A stretch of DNA of 23,017 bases. Source: Insolitispirillum peregrinum. Lineage in GTDB: Bacteria > Pseudomonadota > Alphaproteobacteria > Rhodospirillales > Rhodospirillaceae. Below the pieces are notes generated by a model. That model was not told where the DNA came from, ran no database searches, and saw only the letters and a program-made list of their open reading frames with translations. A program made the translations under genes and the position numbers. Positions 8,515-15,621 of this stretch are shown here, piece by piece. The DNA is taken from assembly GCF_042665255.1 (NCBI RefSeq), contig NZ_JBHTCD010000050.1. The stretch is one strand, 5' to 3'. How positions within the stretch are numbered: the stretch's first letter is position 1; each line of letters starts with the position of its first letter.

Positions 8515-10224
8515 GTGCCCAACTTTACGTTCGAGGTCAAGACGCTGGCGGAAAAGCGCTGGCTCGTCGATACCGTGTTTGAGAGCGAGACCCTCGCCCT
8601 CAAACGTGCCAATGAACTGGTCAAGGCCAATCAATGCGAAGGGGTCGAGGTCACCCGTGAACGCATGAAGGCTGATGGGACCTTTAGCGAAAAGGTCATC
8701 TTCAAGCAAATGCTGGCGGGTCCGGGTGATCCGCAAGTGCAGATCGTGCCGATTGAAGACGCCAACGATTGTCAGTCCCTGGAAGACGTCTATGGGCTGG
8801 AATCCCGTCTGACCATGTGGAAGGTGCTGCGCAAGTATTTCGAGCAGATGGGCCTGACTCCCTCGGAAGTGCTGCACAATTACGGCGCGCTCGCCAAGCT
8901 GATGGACAATGACCCACCGGTCTATCCGGCAGCGATCGACCGCATTGCCACCATCCAGGCCCGGCGATCCGGGCAGGATGCGCGTGAGCGGCGCGACGAG
9001 CTGTATTCCTGGGCCAACATCATTGCATCGCGTGCGCGTGAGGCGGAGCTGGAGCGCCATCTGCGCAAGTTCAACCTGACCGACTACCCGGCCTTGCTGC
9101 AGGCCTGTGAGGACGAAGGCGGACCGGCGCGGCGCGATCATCTGGTCCGTTGCATGATCGCCCGCCAGTTCTATATCGAACGCAATTTCCTCAGCAAGCT
9201 CGACTTTCTGCTCAAGGCGGCAACGCCGACGCTGGATCGCGGGGCGCTGGCGATTCTGGATGGCTATATCGCTGACGTCCTCGGCTCTGCGACGGTGATT
9301 CAGGAACTGCTGGGCAATCGCTCGAACCTGTGTTCGGCCCTGATTGCCCTGATCGACCTGATGGAAGGCAAGGAAGAAGACAAGCCCTGCTCGGCGGTGC
9401 CCGATCTGGTCGAGGTGCTGCGGCGGCTGTTTGCCGATGGCTGCCTGCCGAGCGGAGCACAGGTGTTGCTTGATCGCGTCAAGGTGCAGATCGAAGGCCG
9501 CCAGCCGTTGAACCGGGCCAACCCCGAGCAGGAAGACGCCGCGTTCAACCAGTTGCTGGCTCGCCTGTCCAGCCCGAAAGGGATCACCGGCGGCCCGAAG
9601 ATGGCCGAAGCGCTGACCACCCGCTGTGGCTTGCGCTTCCCGGAAGGTGGGGCTCCCGGACGGCGGCGGGCTGTCTCGACGATGTTGGGGATGATCCGTG
9701 ACCCCATGCAAAAGCTGCGCTATCTGATCAATATTGCCGAAACACAGACCGGCGAAGTGACGATGGATGTGGTGACCGGGGCGATTGATTATCTGTCCGC
9801 GCAGGCGCTGGATATTCACGGGTTCATCAATCCCCGCCTGCCGTCGACCAAAAAGATGCTGATGGTCAGCGATTTGCAGCGGGCCTTGCTGAATTCAGCC
9901 ATCCCGGCGGATTTGCGGACCCGGGTGGTTGATCAACTCGATGAAATGCTGGCGCACTTCGTGCAAAAAGACGGCTTTATTGATCGTCTGGACGATCCGG
10001 TGCTATCGCTGCATGAACGGGCAATCCGACTGGTGAAATTCTGCTCGTCGGGCGTACTGCTGGAAGGTCGCGCCTTGCAGATCGCCCGTCGCCGTATCGC
10101 CGAGCACCTGCGGCAACCCAACTTTGTCGAGAGGTTGACGGAAGGCTGTAACAACCCGGCGGACGCCGAGCGCATGGTGCGTGATTTCCACCAGCAACTG
10201 GCTGCGGCGGGCTTTGCTGCCTGA
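8515..10224 (+). CDS. Uncharacterised 569-residue helical protein
   Basis: I do not recognise this protein. The start is a GTG at 8515 with an excellent GGGGAGG seven bases upstream. The N-terminus (MPNFTFEVKTLAEKRWLVDT to about residue 65) looks like a small alpha/beta domain with alternating strands and an amphipathic helix. The rest (about 85-569) reads as almost all helix, rich in Leu, Ala, Arg and Glu, with no signal peptide and no membrane segment, so it should be cytosolic. The last 60 residues are basic and helical (RALQIARRRIAEHLRQ). No catalytic motif stands out. Codon use matches its neighbours, which argues for a resident gene. It is monocistronic, with a long leader and its own terminator. 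It could be a regulator or scaffold, but I assign no function. Confidence 0.9.
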   Translation: MPNFTFEVKTLAEKRWLVDTVFESETLALKRANELVKANQCEGVEVTRERMKADGTFSEKVIFKQMLAGPGDPQVQIVPIEDANDCQSLEDVYGLESRLTMWKVLRKYFEQMGLTPSEVLHNYGALAKLMDNDPPVYPAAIDRIATIQARRSGQDARERRDELYSWANIIASRAREAELERHLRKFNLTDYPALLQACEDEGGPARRDHLVRCMIARQFYIERNFLSKLDFLLKAATPTLDRGALAILDGYIADVLGSATVIQELLGNRSNLCSALIALIDLMEGKEEDKPCSAVPDLVEVLRRLFADGCLPSGAQVLLDRVKVQIEGRQPLNRANPEQEDAAFNQLLARLSSPKGITGGPKMAEALTTRCGLRFPEGGAPGRRRAVSTMLGMIRDPMQKLRYLINIAETQTGEVTMDVVTGAIDYLSAQALDIHGFINPRLPSTKKMLMVSDLQRALLNSAIPADLRTRVVDQLDEMLAHFVQKDGFIDRLDDPVLSLHERAIRLVKFCSSGVLLEGRALQIARRRIAEHLRQPNFVERLTEGCNNPADAERMVRDFHQQLAAAGFAA

Positions 10225-10252
10225 TAACCCTGATCGTGCGCAACCTGACCAG

Positions 10253-10290
10253 ACAGGCCCGGGGGATGGTTCCTCCGGGCCTGTTTGTTT
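10253..10290 (+). terminator. Rho-independent terminator
   Basis: A 14-base stem (10253-10266 with 10271-10284, one G-U pair) closes a TGGT loop and is followed by TTGTTT. It lies 28 bases after the stop of the 569-residue gene. Confidence 0.88.
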
Positions 10291-10559
10291 CTGGACCCTC
10301 TCCTTGAAAGGCTTCTCCGCAATGACCAGCTTCAGCGACAGGAGAGAGCCCTGTGCGTCCGGTATTGTGGACGATCGTCTTATAGACGGCGGGGTTTATG
10401 CCCGGAAAGAATGAAGCTGGATCAGCAGACCTATAGGAGACTGGACGTTTTTTAGCGTATATGTGTATTTATGCATTATAACTGGCGCCTGTCGACCTGC
10501 CAATGGCAGTCGGGAAAGACGCTGGAGCCCAGGAAACAAATCCTCGAGAGGTTGCTGTC
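10291..10559. other. Intergenic, upstream of the FIST chemoreceptor
   Basis: No gene is convincing. A 30-codon frame at 10321 has only a distant AAAGG. An AT-rich patch at about 10446-10482 (TTATAA at 10476-10481) may contain the promoter of the downstream chemoreceptor, but no good -35 is apparent. I see no flagellar sigma28-type box. Confidence 0.35.
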
Positions 10560-12626
10560 ATGTTTTTCCGCCACAAGGATGATGTTGTACCCTCGTCAAC
10601 TGCCCAGGCTGTCCAGCCTTCTCTTGCGTCTGCCACTGCACCCTCCCTGTCCGATGCAGCGCCGCCGTCAGGAGCTTTGCCGCCGCCGGTGGTTGTTGTC
10701 CACACGGATGCATCGCTGGCTGGCGTAACGGCTGATCTGTTCCGTATCAATGCCCAGTCAGCGCCTCTGGCGGTGGCGTTCATTTCCCCAAATGTGGATT
10801 TTGCGTCGGTGGCGACGGCACTGAACAAACTGGCGGGGCAAACGCCCCTGTTGGCCCTGTCGACGGCTGGCGAGTTGTGCAGTGGATCGCCATCGGCCAA
10901 AGGGGCCAGCCCGCTGTATTGTCCGACGCAAGGGAAATGGTCGTCGGTGGTGGTGCAGGTGTTTGGCCCGGAGCTGATTTCCGAGGTCAGCATCCACACC
11001 ATCCCGTTGCACACCACCATGCCACAGTCCGGGGTTGCCCATGTGGATCGGGAATCCCGGGTAGCCAAACTGATCGAGACGCTGCGCACCATCAAGCCAC
11101 CGTTCCATATCCGGGCGTCAGATACCGTGGCGTTGACGTTTGTTGATGGTCTTGCCGCCAGTGACCATTATTTGATGGAGGCGGTTTATTCTTCGGGGCA
11201 GTTTCCCTGCCTGTTCATCGGTGGTCTGGCAGGCGGAACGCTGGATTTTCAGAACACCTGGCTGTTCGATGGCAAGCGCGTTCTGCAAAACCATGCGGTG
11301 ATTGCCTTTCTGCGGGTTCATCCGTCCAAACGGTATGGGGTGCTGAAAAGCCAGAATTACGAAAAAACCAGCACATCGTTTGTCATCATTCAGGCCGACC
11401 CGGCCCGTCGGACGGCATCGTCGGTTCTGGACACCACCACCGGCGAGGTCATCACCATGGTCGATGCCTTGTGCCGGGCCTTGAAGTCTTCGCCAGTGGA
11501 TATCGAGCGCAAGCTGGCGGGATATGCGTTCGGGATTGAAATCGATGGGGAAATGTTTGTTCGCTCGGTGGCAACCCTGAATGCCGAAAGCGGTGTGGTG
11601 ACCTTTTATTGTGACATCAATGCCGGGGATCAGTTGTTTCTGCTCAAGGCAACGGATTTTGCCGCGCAGACGCGCAAGGATGTGACGGCTTTCATGCGCG
11701 GGCGCGGAACGCCGGTGGCGGCCCTGCTGAACGACTGCATTTTACGCCGCCTGAAGAACGAACCGGCGCTGAAAGACCTGAATGGCCTGTGGACCTGTCC
11801 GACGGCGGGCTATTCGGCCTTTGGCGAACTGTTCGGGATTTCGATCAACGAATCCCTCAGTGCCCTGGTGTTCTTTGAAGCCAACGACGGTTTTTCCGAC
11901 CCGTTCATCGAAACGTTCCCGGTTCATTACGGGCGTTACCAGAACTATTTCAGCAAGAGCCAGTTGCGGCGGGCCGAGCTGATGAACTCGATGCGCAAGG
12001 ATTTGATCCTGCGGTTGATGGATCAATTGGCGGTGACGCAGGAAATGGAAGGCATGGCGGCGCGGACCCATGAAATCCGGCAGGCGATGGACGAGGTGCG
12101 CCATACCCTGACCAGTGGCCGCAGCGGCAGCGGCAGTGGGGCGGGTGTCGATGGTGATGCCGAAGCCCTCAGCCAGGAATTCGCCACTCTGGGAGAAGCC
12201 ACCTCGGAGCTGCGGACGGTGGTTTCGGTGATTGACGGCATCACCAGTCAGACCAACCTGTTGGCTCTGAATGCCACCATCGAAGCCGCCCGTGCCGGGG
12301 AGGCCGGGAAGGGCTTTGCGGTGGTGGCCGGGGAAGTCAAAAACCTGGCGGCCAGCACCAAGCAGACTTTGGGGCGGACCCAGCGGGCGATCAACGGCAT
12401 GGATGGCTCTCTGGATACTCTGGGGACGATCATCGACACCATCCGTAGTCGATTCGCCGCCGAAGAAGCCCTGTATCAGCAAACGGTAACCCAGATCGAG
12501 ACGGTGTTCTCGGGATCTGGGGTGCTGGATACGACGCTGGCGGAACTGGCATCGGTGGCCGAACGACAGCAACAAGCGATGGTCAGCATCAATCGTGATC
12601 TCGATACGCTGAAAAAACTGGATTGA
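10560..12626 (+). CDS. Soluble FIST-domain methyl-accepting chemotaxis protein
   Basis: A 688-residue chemoreceptor. After a Ser/Pro/Ala-rich head comes a FIST sensor (N part about 60-245 with LLALSTAGELCSG and FIGGLAGG; C part about 260-400 ending TAGYSAFGELFG). FIST domains are proposed to bind small molecules such as amino acids. Next is a helical segment and the MCP signalling tip, with QTNLLALNATIEAARAGE (from residue 564) then GKGFAVVAGEVKNLA, the region that binds CheA/CheW. There are no transmembrane helices, so it should be cytoplasmic. The signalling coiled coil is short, with a GSGSGAG linker (about 525). No C-terminal CheR-binding pentapeptide is visible. The ATG at 10560 is chosen for the GAGAGG eight bases upstream. 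A start at 10503 has none. No che genes are nearby. Confidence 0.93.
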   Translation: MFFRHKDDVVPSSTAQAVQPSLASATAPSLSDAAPPSGALPPPVVVVHTDASLAGVTADLFRINAQSAPLAVAFISPNVDFASVATALNKLAGQTPLLALSTAGELCSGSPSAKGASPLYCPTQGKWSSVVVQVFGPELISEVSIHTIPLHTTMPQSGVAHVDRESRVAKLIETLRTIKPPFHIRASDTVALTFVDGLAASDHYLMEAVYSSGQFPCLFIGGLAGGTLDFQNTWLFDGKRVLQNHAVIAFLRVHPSKRYGVLKSQNYEKTSTSFVIIQADPARRTASSVLDTTTGEVITMVDALCRALKSSPVDIERKLAGYAFGIEIDGEMFVRSVATLNAESGVVTFYCDINAGDQLFLLKATDFAAQTRKDVTAFMRGRGTPVAALLNDCILRRLKNEPALKDLNGLWTCPTAGYSAFGELFGISINESLSALVFFEANDGFSDPFIETFPVHYGRYQNYFSKSQLRRAELMNSMRKDLILRLMDQLAVTQEMEGMAARTHEIRQAMDEVRHTLTSGRSGSGSGAGVDGDAEALSQEFATLGEATSELRTVVSVIDGITSQTNLLALNATIEAARAGEAGKGFAVVAGEVKNLAASTKQTLGRTQRAINGMDGSLDTLGTIIDTIRSRFAAEEALYQQTVTQIETVFSGSGVLDTTLAELASVAERQQQAMVSINRDLDTLKKLD

Positions 12627-12962
12627 CGAAAGTATCAGGCAAGGCTCTGGGACCGGTTTGATGGCGGGACTGCGCGGGTGTTCTCAAAATGCCCCCGGTT
12701 CCTTGATCTGCCGGTCCCTGCAGGGTTTCCGGGTGGGTGTGGACAGGCTGTAACGGCACGCTGCTGTTTGTTTTTCGGGAAACAGCAAGGGGGTTGATAA
12801 TAATCCTTGCTGATCCAGCTGAAATGCCCTATGATCCAGCCATCGAATTTAGTGGGCTTTTTCCCGCAGGCCACCGATACAGGCGGTTCCTGGACATCCC
12901 CATTCTTTATTTGATGCCTCTTCCGATGTTCGGAAGGAGCAACTCTGCCTATTGGAGGGACT
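12627..12962. other. Intergenic and cold-shock mRNA leader
   Basis: There is no gene. A hairpin with arms TGCTGTTT (12762-12769) and AAACAGCA (12780-12787) lies in the first half and may end chemoreceptor transcripts, although it is 135 bases downstream. The second half carries the promoter and leader of the cold-shock gene. In the leader CTTCCG (12920-12925) pairs with CGGAAG (12931-12936), tying up a GGAAGGAG that resembles a ribosome binding site but is too far from the start to be the main one. Confidence 0.45.
12807..12835 (+). promoter_or_regulatory. Probable promoter of the cold-shock gene
   Basis: TTGCTG (12807-12812) is followed after exactly 17 bases by TATGAT (12830-12835). Initiation near 12842 would leave a leader of about 120 bases, a length typical of csp mRNAs whose folding responds to temperature. 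Confidence 0.6.
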
Positions 12963-13172
12963 ATGTCCACTACCGGCACTGTGAAGTGGTTCAACAGCAC
13001 CAAGGGTTATGGCTTCATCCAGCCGGATGATGGCTCGGCCGATATCTTCGTGCACATCTCTGCCGTCGAACGCGCTGGCATGAATGGCCTTGGCGAAGGT
13101 CAGAAGATTGCCTACGAAACCGAGCGTGGTCGTACCGGCAAGCTGGCCGCTATCAACCTGCGTGATGCCTGA
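12963..13172 (+). CDS. CspA-family cold-shock protein
   Basis: A single cold-shock domain of 69 residues, normal for the family. It begins MSTTGTVKWFNSTKGYGFI with RNP1 KGYGFI and continues to RNP2 DIFVHI, the aromatic and basic residues that bind single-stranded RNA or DNA. It acts as an RNA chaperone and may be cold- or growth-phase-induced. GGAGGG lies just before the ATG. The gene has its own promoter with a long leader and a strong terminator, so it is a monocistronic, probably highly expressed unit. Several csp paralogues per genome are usual, so I give no specific symbol. Confidence 0.97.
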   Translation: MSTTGTVKWFNSTKGYGFIQPDDGSADIFVHISAVERAGMNGLGEGQKIAYETERGRTGKLAAINLRDA

Positions 13173-13223
13173 TTTCTGTTGCTGGTGAGAATCCTCCTCG
13201 CCGGTCACGAAGCCAGACAAGAC

Positions 13224-13265
13224 AACCCCGAGGCTGTGGAAACACGCCTCGGGGTTTGTTTTTTC
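13224..13265 (+). terminator. Strong Rho-independent terminator after csp
   Basis: The stem AACCCCGAGGC (13224-13234) pairs with GCCTCGGGGTT (13246-13256). The top continues after one bulged T as GTG/CAC closing a GAAA tetraloop. A TTGTTTTTTC tract follows. This is the clearest terminator in the window. Confidence 0.95.
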
Positions 13266-13272
13266 AAGGTTA

Positions 13273-13305
13273 ACACGCTTGGGCGATCAAATTTGATCAG
13301 CGTGT
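13273..13305. repeat. Nested palindrome
   Basis: A perfect 14-base palindrome GATCAAATTTGATC (13285-13298) is bracketed by ACACGCT (13273-13279) and AGCGTGT (13299-13305), which are also complementary. It could be a protein site or a second stem after the csp terminator. It abuts the class A repeat. Confidence 0.5.
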
Positions 13306-13319
13306 GTTCAATCTGACGC

Positions 13320-13498
13320 CACAGTACACGAAAGTTGGTGGAAACAGTGCAGGCTGCCGCCTGAACTGCTCGGGGCCTGAGGCCCCGAACCCCCATTTTT
13401 TCTTTAAAAATCAAGTCAATGGGGTCCGGGATCTCAAGGCCCCGGCGAGGTGTGGAGCAGCGCTCCACGTCCTTGTTCCCAAATTGTCGTGTACTGTG
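13320..13498 (+). repeat. MITE-like element class A, copy 2 (fullest copy)
   Basis: About 179 bases bounded by perfect 12-base inverted ends: CACAGTACACGA (13320-13331) and TCGTGTACTGTG (13487-13498). Inside are GTGCAGGCTGCCGCCTG, the palindrome GGGGCCTGAGGCCCC (13372-13386), an AT-rich centre CCCCCATTTTTTCTTT (13390-13405), and the near-palindrome GTGGAGCAGCGCTCCAC (13452-13468). There is no coding capacity for a transposase. Copy 1 (5553-5670) is an inverted, internally deleted relative and copy 3 (22767-22840) is a diverged part. Confidence 0.7.
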
Positions 13499-13523
13499 AC
13501 CTGACGCAGAAACGCTGATCCAA

Positions 13524-13582
13524 CCTTTTGTTCTGTCACATTGTTTTTGCGAAAACCGGTTCCCACTTTTCGCACAATGCTC
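13524..13582 (+). repeat. Intergenic repeat class B, copy B3
   Basis: CCTTTTGTTCTGTCACATTG is followed by the GCGAAAA/TTTTCGC stem around CCGGTTCCCAC and ends CACAATGCTCT. It is nearly identical to B2 (5800-5850). As at 5695-5788 it follows a class A end, but here only the 3' remnant of the C hairpin (CGCTGATCCAACC) remains. It lies just past the 3' end of the minus-strand mipA-like gene. Confidence 0.75.
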
Positions 13583-13612
13583 TGTCGTGCGGTCTTATGT
13601 GCTGGGCGTTGA

Positions 13613-14419
13613 TCAGAAACGGTAATTCAATCCGGCTCCGCCGGAGAACTGGTTCTCTGATCCGGCATCCTTGACAATCGGACTGTCGGCCGCATCGCTG
13701 ATCAGGCGTCCGGCTTCGGTCCGCACAAACATGTTGAGTGATGGGGTGATTGCATAGCCGGCGGTTATGCCGATCTTGACATCCTTTACACCCGCTCCGG
13801 CATCGTGGACTGCGTAGCCTTTCGGAGATCTGGCGGCCTGCTCGGCGCTGATCCCGAACATGCTGCCCATGTAATTGTCATCTGCCAGAGTGGTTGATGC
13901 GTCGGCGCTGATCTGAAAGCCAGCCCCTTGATAGACCCTGTATTTCCCGCTGAAAGTCAAGGCCGTCCCATCCCGGTCGCCGCCGATGTCGCGGGCAATG
14001 GCCAGGCCGGCAGACAAGGCCCCAATCTGGTATTCGGCCCCCAGACGGGCGACGGCGTTGCCCGAGATGTTCCCCAGTCCACGCAAAGCGTCGTCGTTGT
14101 CCTTGTCAGCGCCTTCTTTCCGGCCTTGCCAATACCCGAGGCTGCCGCTGACCGAGAGCCGCTTGTCCTGCAAGGGGTGCATCTGGACCTTCAGACCATC
14201 TTTGACATCCAGCGATACGGTGTCGCGCCACGACAGTCCGATCAGGGGAACCGGCGAAACTTCATGGTGTTTGGAGCCTTCATAGGTCGGCTGGACCATT
14301 CCGGCGGCTCCTAACTGAAAAGCCCAGTCGGATGCTTTGGTTGGCTCGGCGGCATTGGCGGGAATGCTCTGGAACAGGCAGGCTGTCAGGCTCAGGGAGA
14401 GGAAAAGGAGGAAGCGCAT
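13613..14419 (-). CDS. MipA/OmpV-family outer-membrane protein
   Basis: A 268-residue outer-membrane barrel. A signal peptide (MRFLLFLSLSLTACLFQSIP, cleaved near ANA-AEP, residues 21-26) precedes alternating amphipathic strands with many Gly/Tyr/Asp turns. The protein ends in NYRF, the C-terminal aromatic signature for BAM insertion. The family motif region PTYEGSKHHEVSPVPLIGL and the AGAGVKDVKIGITAGYAI stretch fit MipA/OmpV. MipA binds the murein hydrolase MltA in E. coli, and relatives are often envelope-stress or antibiotic-inducible. It is divergent from a two-component system, with tandem direct repeats in the shared intergenic region, so control by that system is likely. The exact function is not determined. 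Confidence 0.9.
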   Translation of the reverse strand: MRFLLFLSLSLTACLFQSIPANAAEPTKASDWAFQLGAAGMVQPTYEGSKHHEVSPVPLIGLSWRDTVSLDVKDGLKVQMHPLQDKRLSVSGSLGYWQGRKEGADKDNDDALRGLGNISGNAVARLGAEYQIGALSAGLAIARDIGGDRDGTALTFSGKYRVYQGAGFQISADASTTLADDNYMGSMFGISAEQAARSPKGYAVHDAGAGVKDVKIGITAGYAITPSLNMFVRTEAGRLISDAADSPIVKDAGSENQFSGGAGLNYRF

Positions 14420-14473
14420 GATCAGGATTGTTCCGGTTCAAGGGATGCTATGCCGGAATGATGGTTTGTCCAG

Positions 14474-14506
14474 ATTACGGTGGCATTACGGCGGTATGTA
14501 ATGTTG
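14474..14506. promoter_or_regulatory. Candidate OmpR-type operator: 11-bp tandem repeats
   Basis: ATTACGGTGGC (14474-14484) is directly followed by ATTACGGCGGT (14485-14495), a 9/11 match. A weaker third unit, ATGTAATGTTG, follows. Eleven-base head-to-tail spacing is what OmpR/PhoB-family dimers use. The site lies between the divergent mipA-like gene and the response regulator gene. The assignment rests on spacing and position only. Confidence 0.5.
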
Positions 14507-14551
14507 TGGTAATCCGCCGGGGCGATCATGGCGCTGGGCGAGCCTCTTTAT

Positions 14552-14604
14552 CTGTCGCAGTGATTTTGCGCAAAACCGGTTCCCACGTTTGCGCTCACTG
14601 CTTT
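14552..14604 (+). repeat. Intergenic repeat class B, variant copy B4
   Basis: CTGTCGCAGTGATTTTGCGC is followed by AAAACCGGTTCCCAC, GTTTGCGCTCACTGC and TTTAGG, giving arms GCAGTGA/TCACTGC and TTGCGC/GCGC. It is a sequence variant of B1-B3 and closest to B5 at 17760. It lies only 12 bases before the response regulator ATG, so it forms part of that mRNA's leader. Confidence 0.7.
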
Positions 14605-14616
14605 AGGTCGGAGCGA

Positions 14617-15294
14617 ATGAAGATTCTGCTGATTGAGGATAACCGCAAGCTGGCGGAATATGCCACCCTGGGGCTGGGAAAAGCCGGGTTTGTGGTGGAT
14701 GCGGTAAGCACGGCAGGGGATGGCTGGGAGGCGCTGGCGGTTGGTTCCTATGACGCCGTTGTGCTGGATCTGGGCTTGCCGGACCGGGATGGCATGGACC
14801 TGCTGGAAGAGATGCGCCGGAACGGTGTTGCCTGCGCCGTGCTGATCCTGACGGCCCGTGATGGTGTGGAGAACCGGGTCAACGGCCTGACGGCCGGGGC
14901 CGATGACTATCTGGTCAAGCCGTTTGCGATGGCCGAGCTGGTTGCCCGCCTGCGTGCGCTGGAGCGTCGTCAGGGCAAGGGGCTGGAGATGACCCTGTGC
15001 TATGGCAATGTCAGCTTTGACCCGCTGACGCGGGAAGCGCGGGTTGGCGAAATCGTACTGACCTTGTCCCGGCGCGAGCGGGATGCGCTGGAATACCTGA
15101 TCCGGCGTGGTGGCCGGGTGATCACCCGGACGGCGCTGGAAGAGGCGCTTTATCCTATGGGGGAAGAACTGGCATCGAATGCGGTTGATGTGCTGATTTA
15201 CCGGTTGCGCAAAAGGTTGCAGGATGCCGGCGCCGCTGTCGTTATCGTCACCATGCGCGGTGTTGGCTATATGCTGTCGGTGCAGCCGTCATGA
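14617..15294 (+). CDS. OmpR-family response regulator
   Basis: A 225-residue regulator starting MKILLIEDNR. The receiver has the acidic pair at 8-9, phospho-acceptor Asp51 in VVLDLGLPDRDGM, Thr79 and Lys101 in KPF. The C-terminal winged helix includes LSRRERDALEYLIRRGGRVI and the recognition segment NAVDVLIYRLRKRL, giving a QseB/PmrA-like layout. The frame is open from 14428, but the first 63 residues are not receiver-like and cross a repeat, so the ATG at 14617, with GGAG close upstream, is used. Its stop overlaps (ATGA) the start of a truncated kinase fragment. The intact partner kinase starts 327 bases further on. The likely target is the divergent mipA-like gene. Confidence 0.94.
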   Translation: MKILLIEDNRKLAEYATLGLGKAGFVVDAVSTAGDGWEALAVGSYDAVVLDLGLPDRDGMDLLEEMRRNGVACAVLILTARDGVENRVNGLTAGADDYLVKPFAMAELVARLRALERRQGKGLEMTLCYGNVSFDPLTREARVGEIVLTLSRRERDALEYLIRRGGRVITRTALEEALYPMGEELASNAVDVLIYRLRKRLQDAGAAVVIVTMRGVGYMLSVQPS

Positions 15295-15500
15295 GCCGCC
15301 GCCTGTTCCGGCCGGTGGTATGGTCACTGTCGGTGCGGGCATTGGTGGTGTTGCTGGCGATCAGCCTGCTGGCGGCAGCCCTGATTGTCCTGCCATGCTC
15401 TCCCGGTATCGGGCATGGGGGTGTTCCCGGCAAGGATGCCGAGCAGCTGGAATCCCTGAAGGCGTTGTTCAGCAATTACGATGCAGAGGAAAGCTCCTGC
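15291..15500 (+). pseudogene. Truncated duplicate of the histidine kinase N-terminus
   Basis: This frame starts inside the regulator's stop (ATGA). It reads MSRRLFRPVVWSLSVRALVV onward and parallels the intact kinase at 15621 (WSLSVRASVVLLVVNLLAAA) through the first membrane helix and to about NYDAEE, matching TYDAED in the intact kinase. Conservation stops near 15500. The frame stays open to 15599, but the later part reads out of register across a different fragment. All catalytic domains are missing. It is therefore a relic, although a short membrane peptide of up to 102 residues could still be translated. Confidence 0.8.
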
Positions 15501-15621
15501 CTTCGGCCCGATCCGGGGTGGTATGGCTTTGCTGGCGGATATGTGCCAGACGGGCATTGCCTGCACCGTGCTGATCGTCATGATACGAGGAACTGGTAAT
15601 ATGCTGTCGGTGAAATTGTGA
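15501..15621 (+). pseudogene. Remnant of a second response regulator gene
   Basis: Read from 15502, this encodes GGMALLADMCQTGIACTVLI, which parallels GMDLLEEMRRNGVACAVLI of the intact regulator (residues 59-77). It then jumps straight to MIRGTGNMLSVKL and a stop, which parallels the regulator's last residues (MRGVGYMLSVQPS). Almost everything between receiver and tail, about 470 bases, is deleted. The stop TGA (15619-15621) overlaps the ATG of the intact kinase, as the regulator's stop overlaps the kinase fragment. This supports an ancestral tandem regulator-kinase duplication. Confidence 0.75.

Noticed and set aside
8326..9819. A 497-codon minus-strand frame opposite the unknown 569-residue gene
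   Set aside because: It is Gln/Arg/His-rich and typical of antisense GC-skew frames. The plus frame has the strong ribosome binding site, terminator and plausible secondary structure.
10321..10413. A 30-codon frame starting at ATG 10321
   Set aside because: It has only a distant AAAGG upstream, no recognisable product, and lies between a terminator and the chemoreceptor.
13205..13468. Minus-strand frames through the class A repeats (FKEKMGV and FKEKWGL)
   Set aside because: The similar peptides at 13205-13468 and 22609-22836 arise because both frames cross copies of the same repeat, not because they are related genes.
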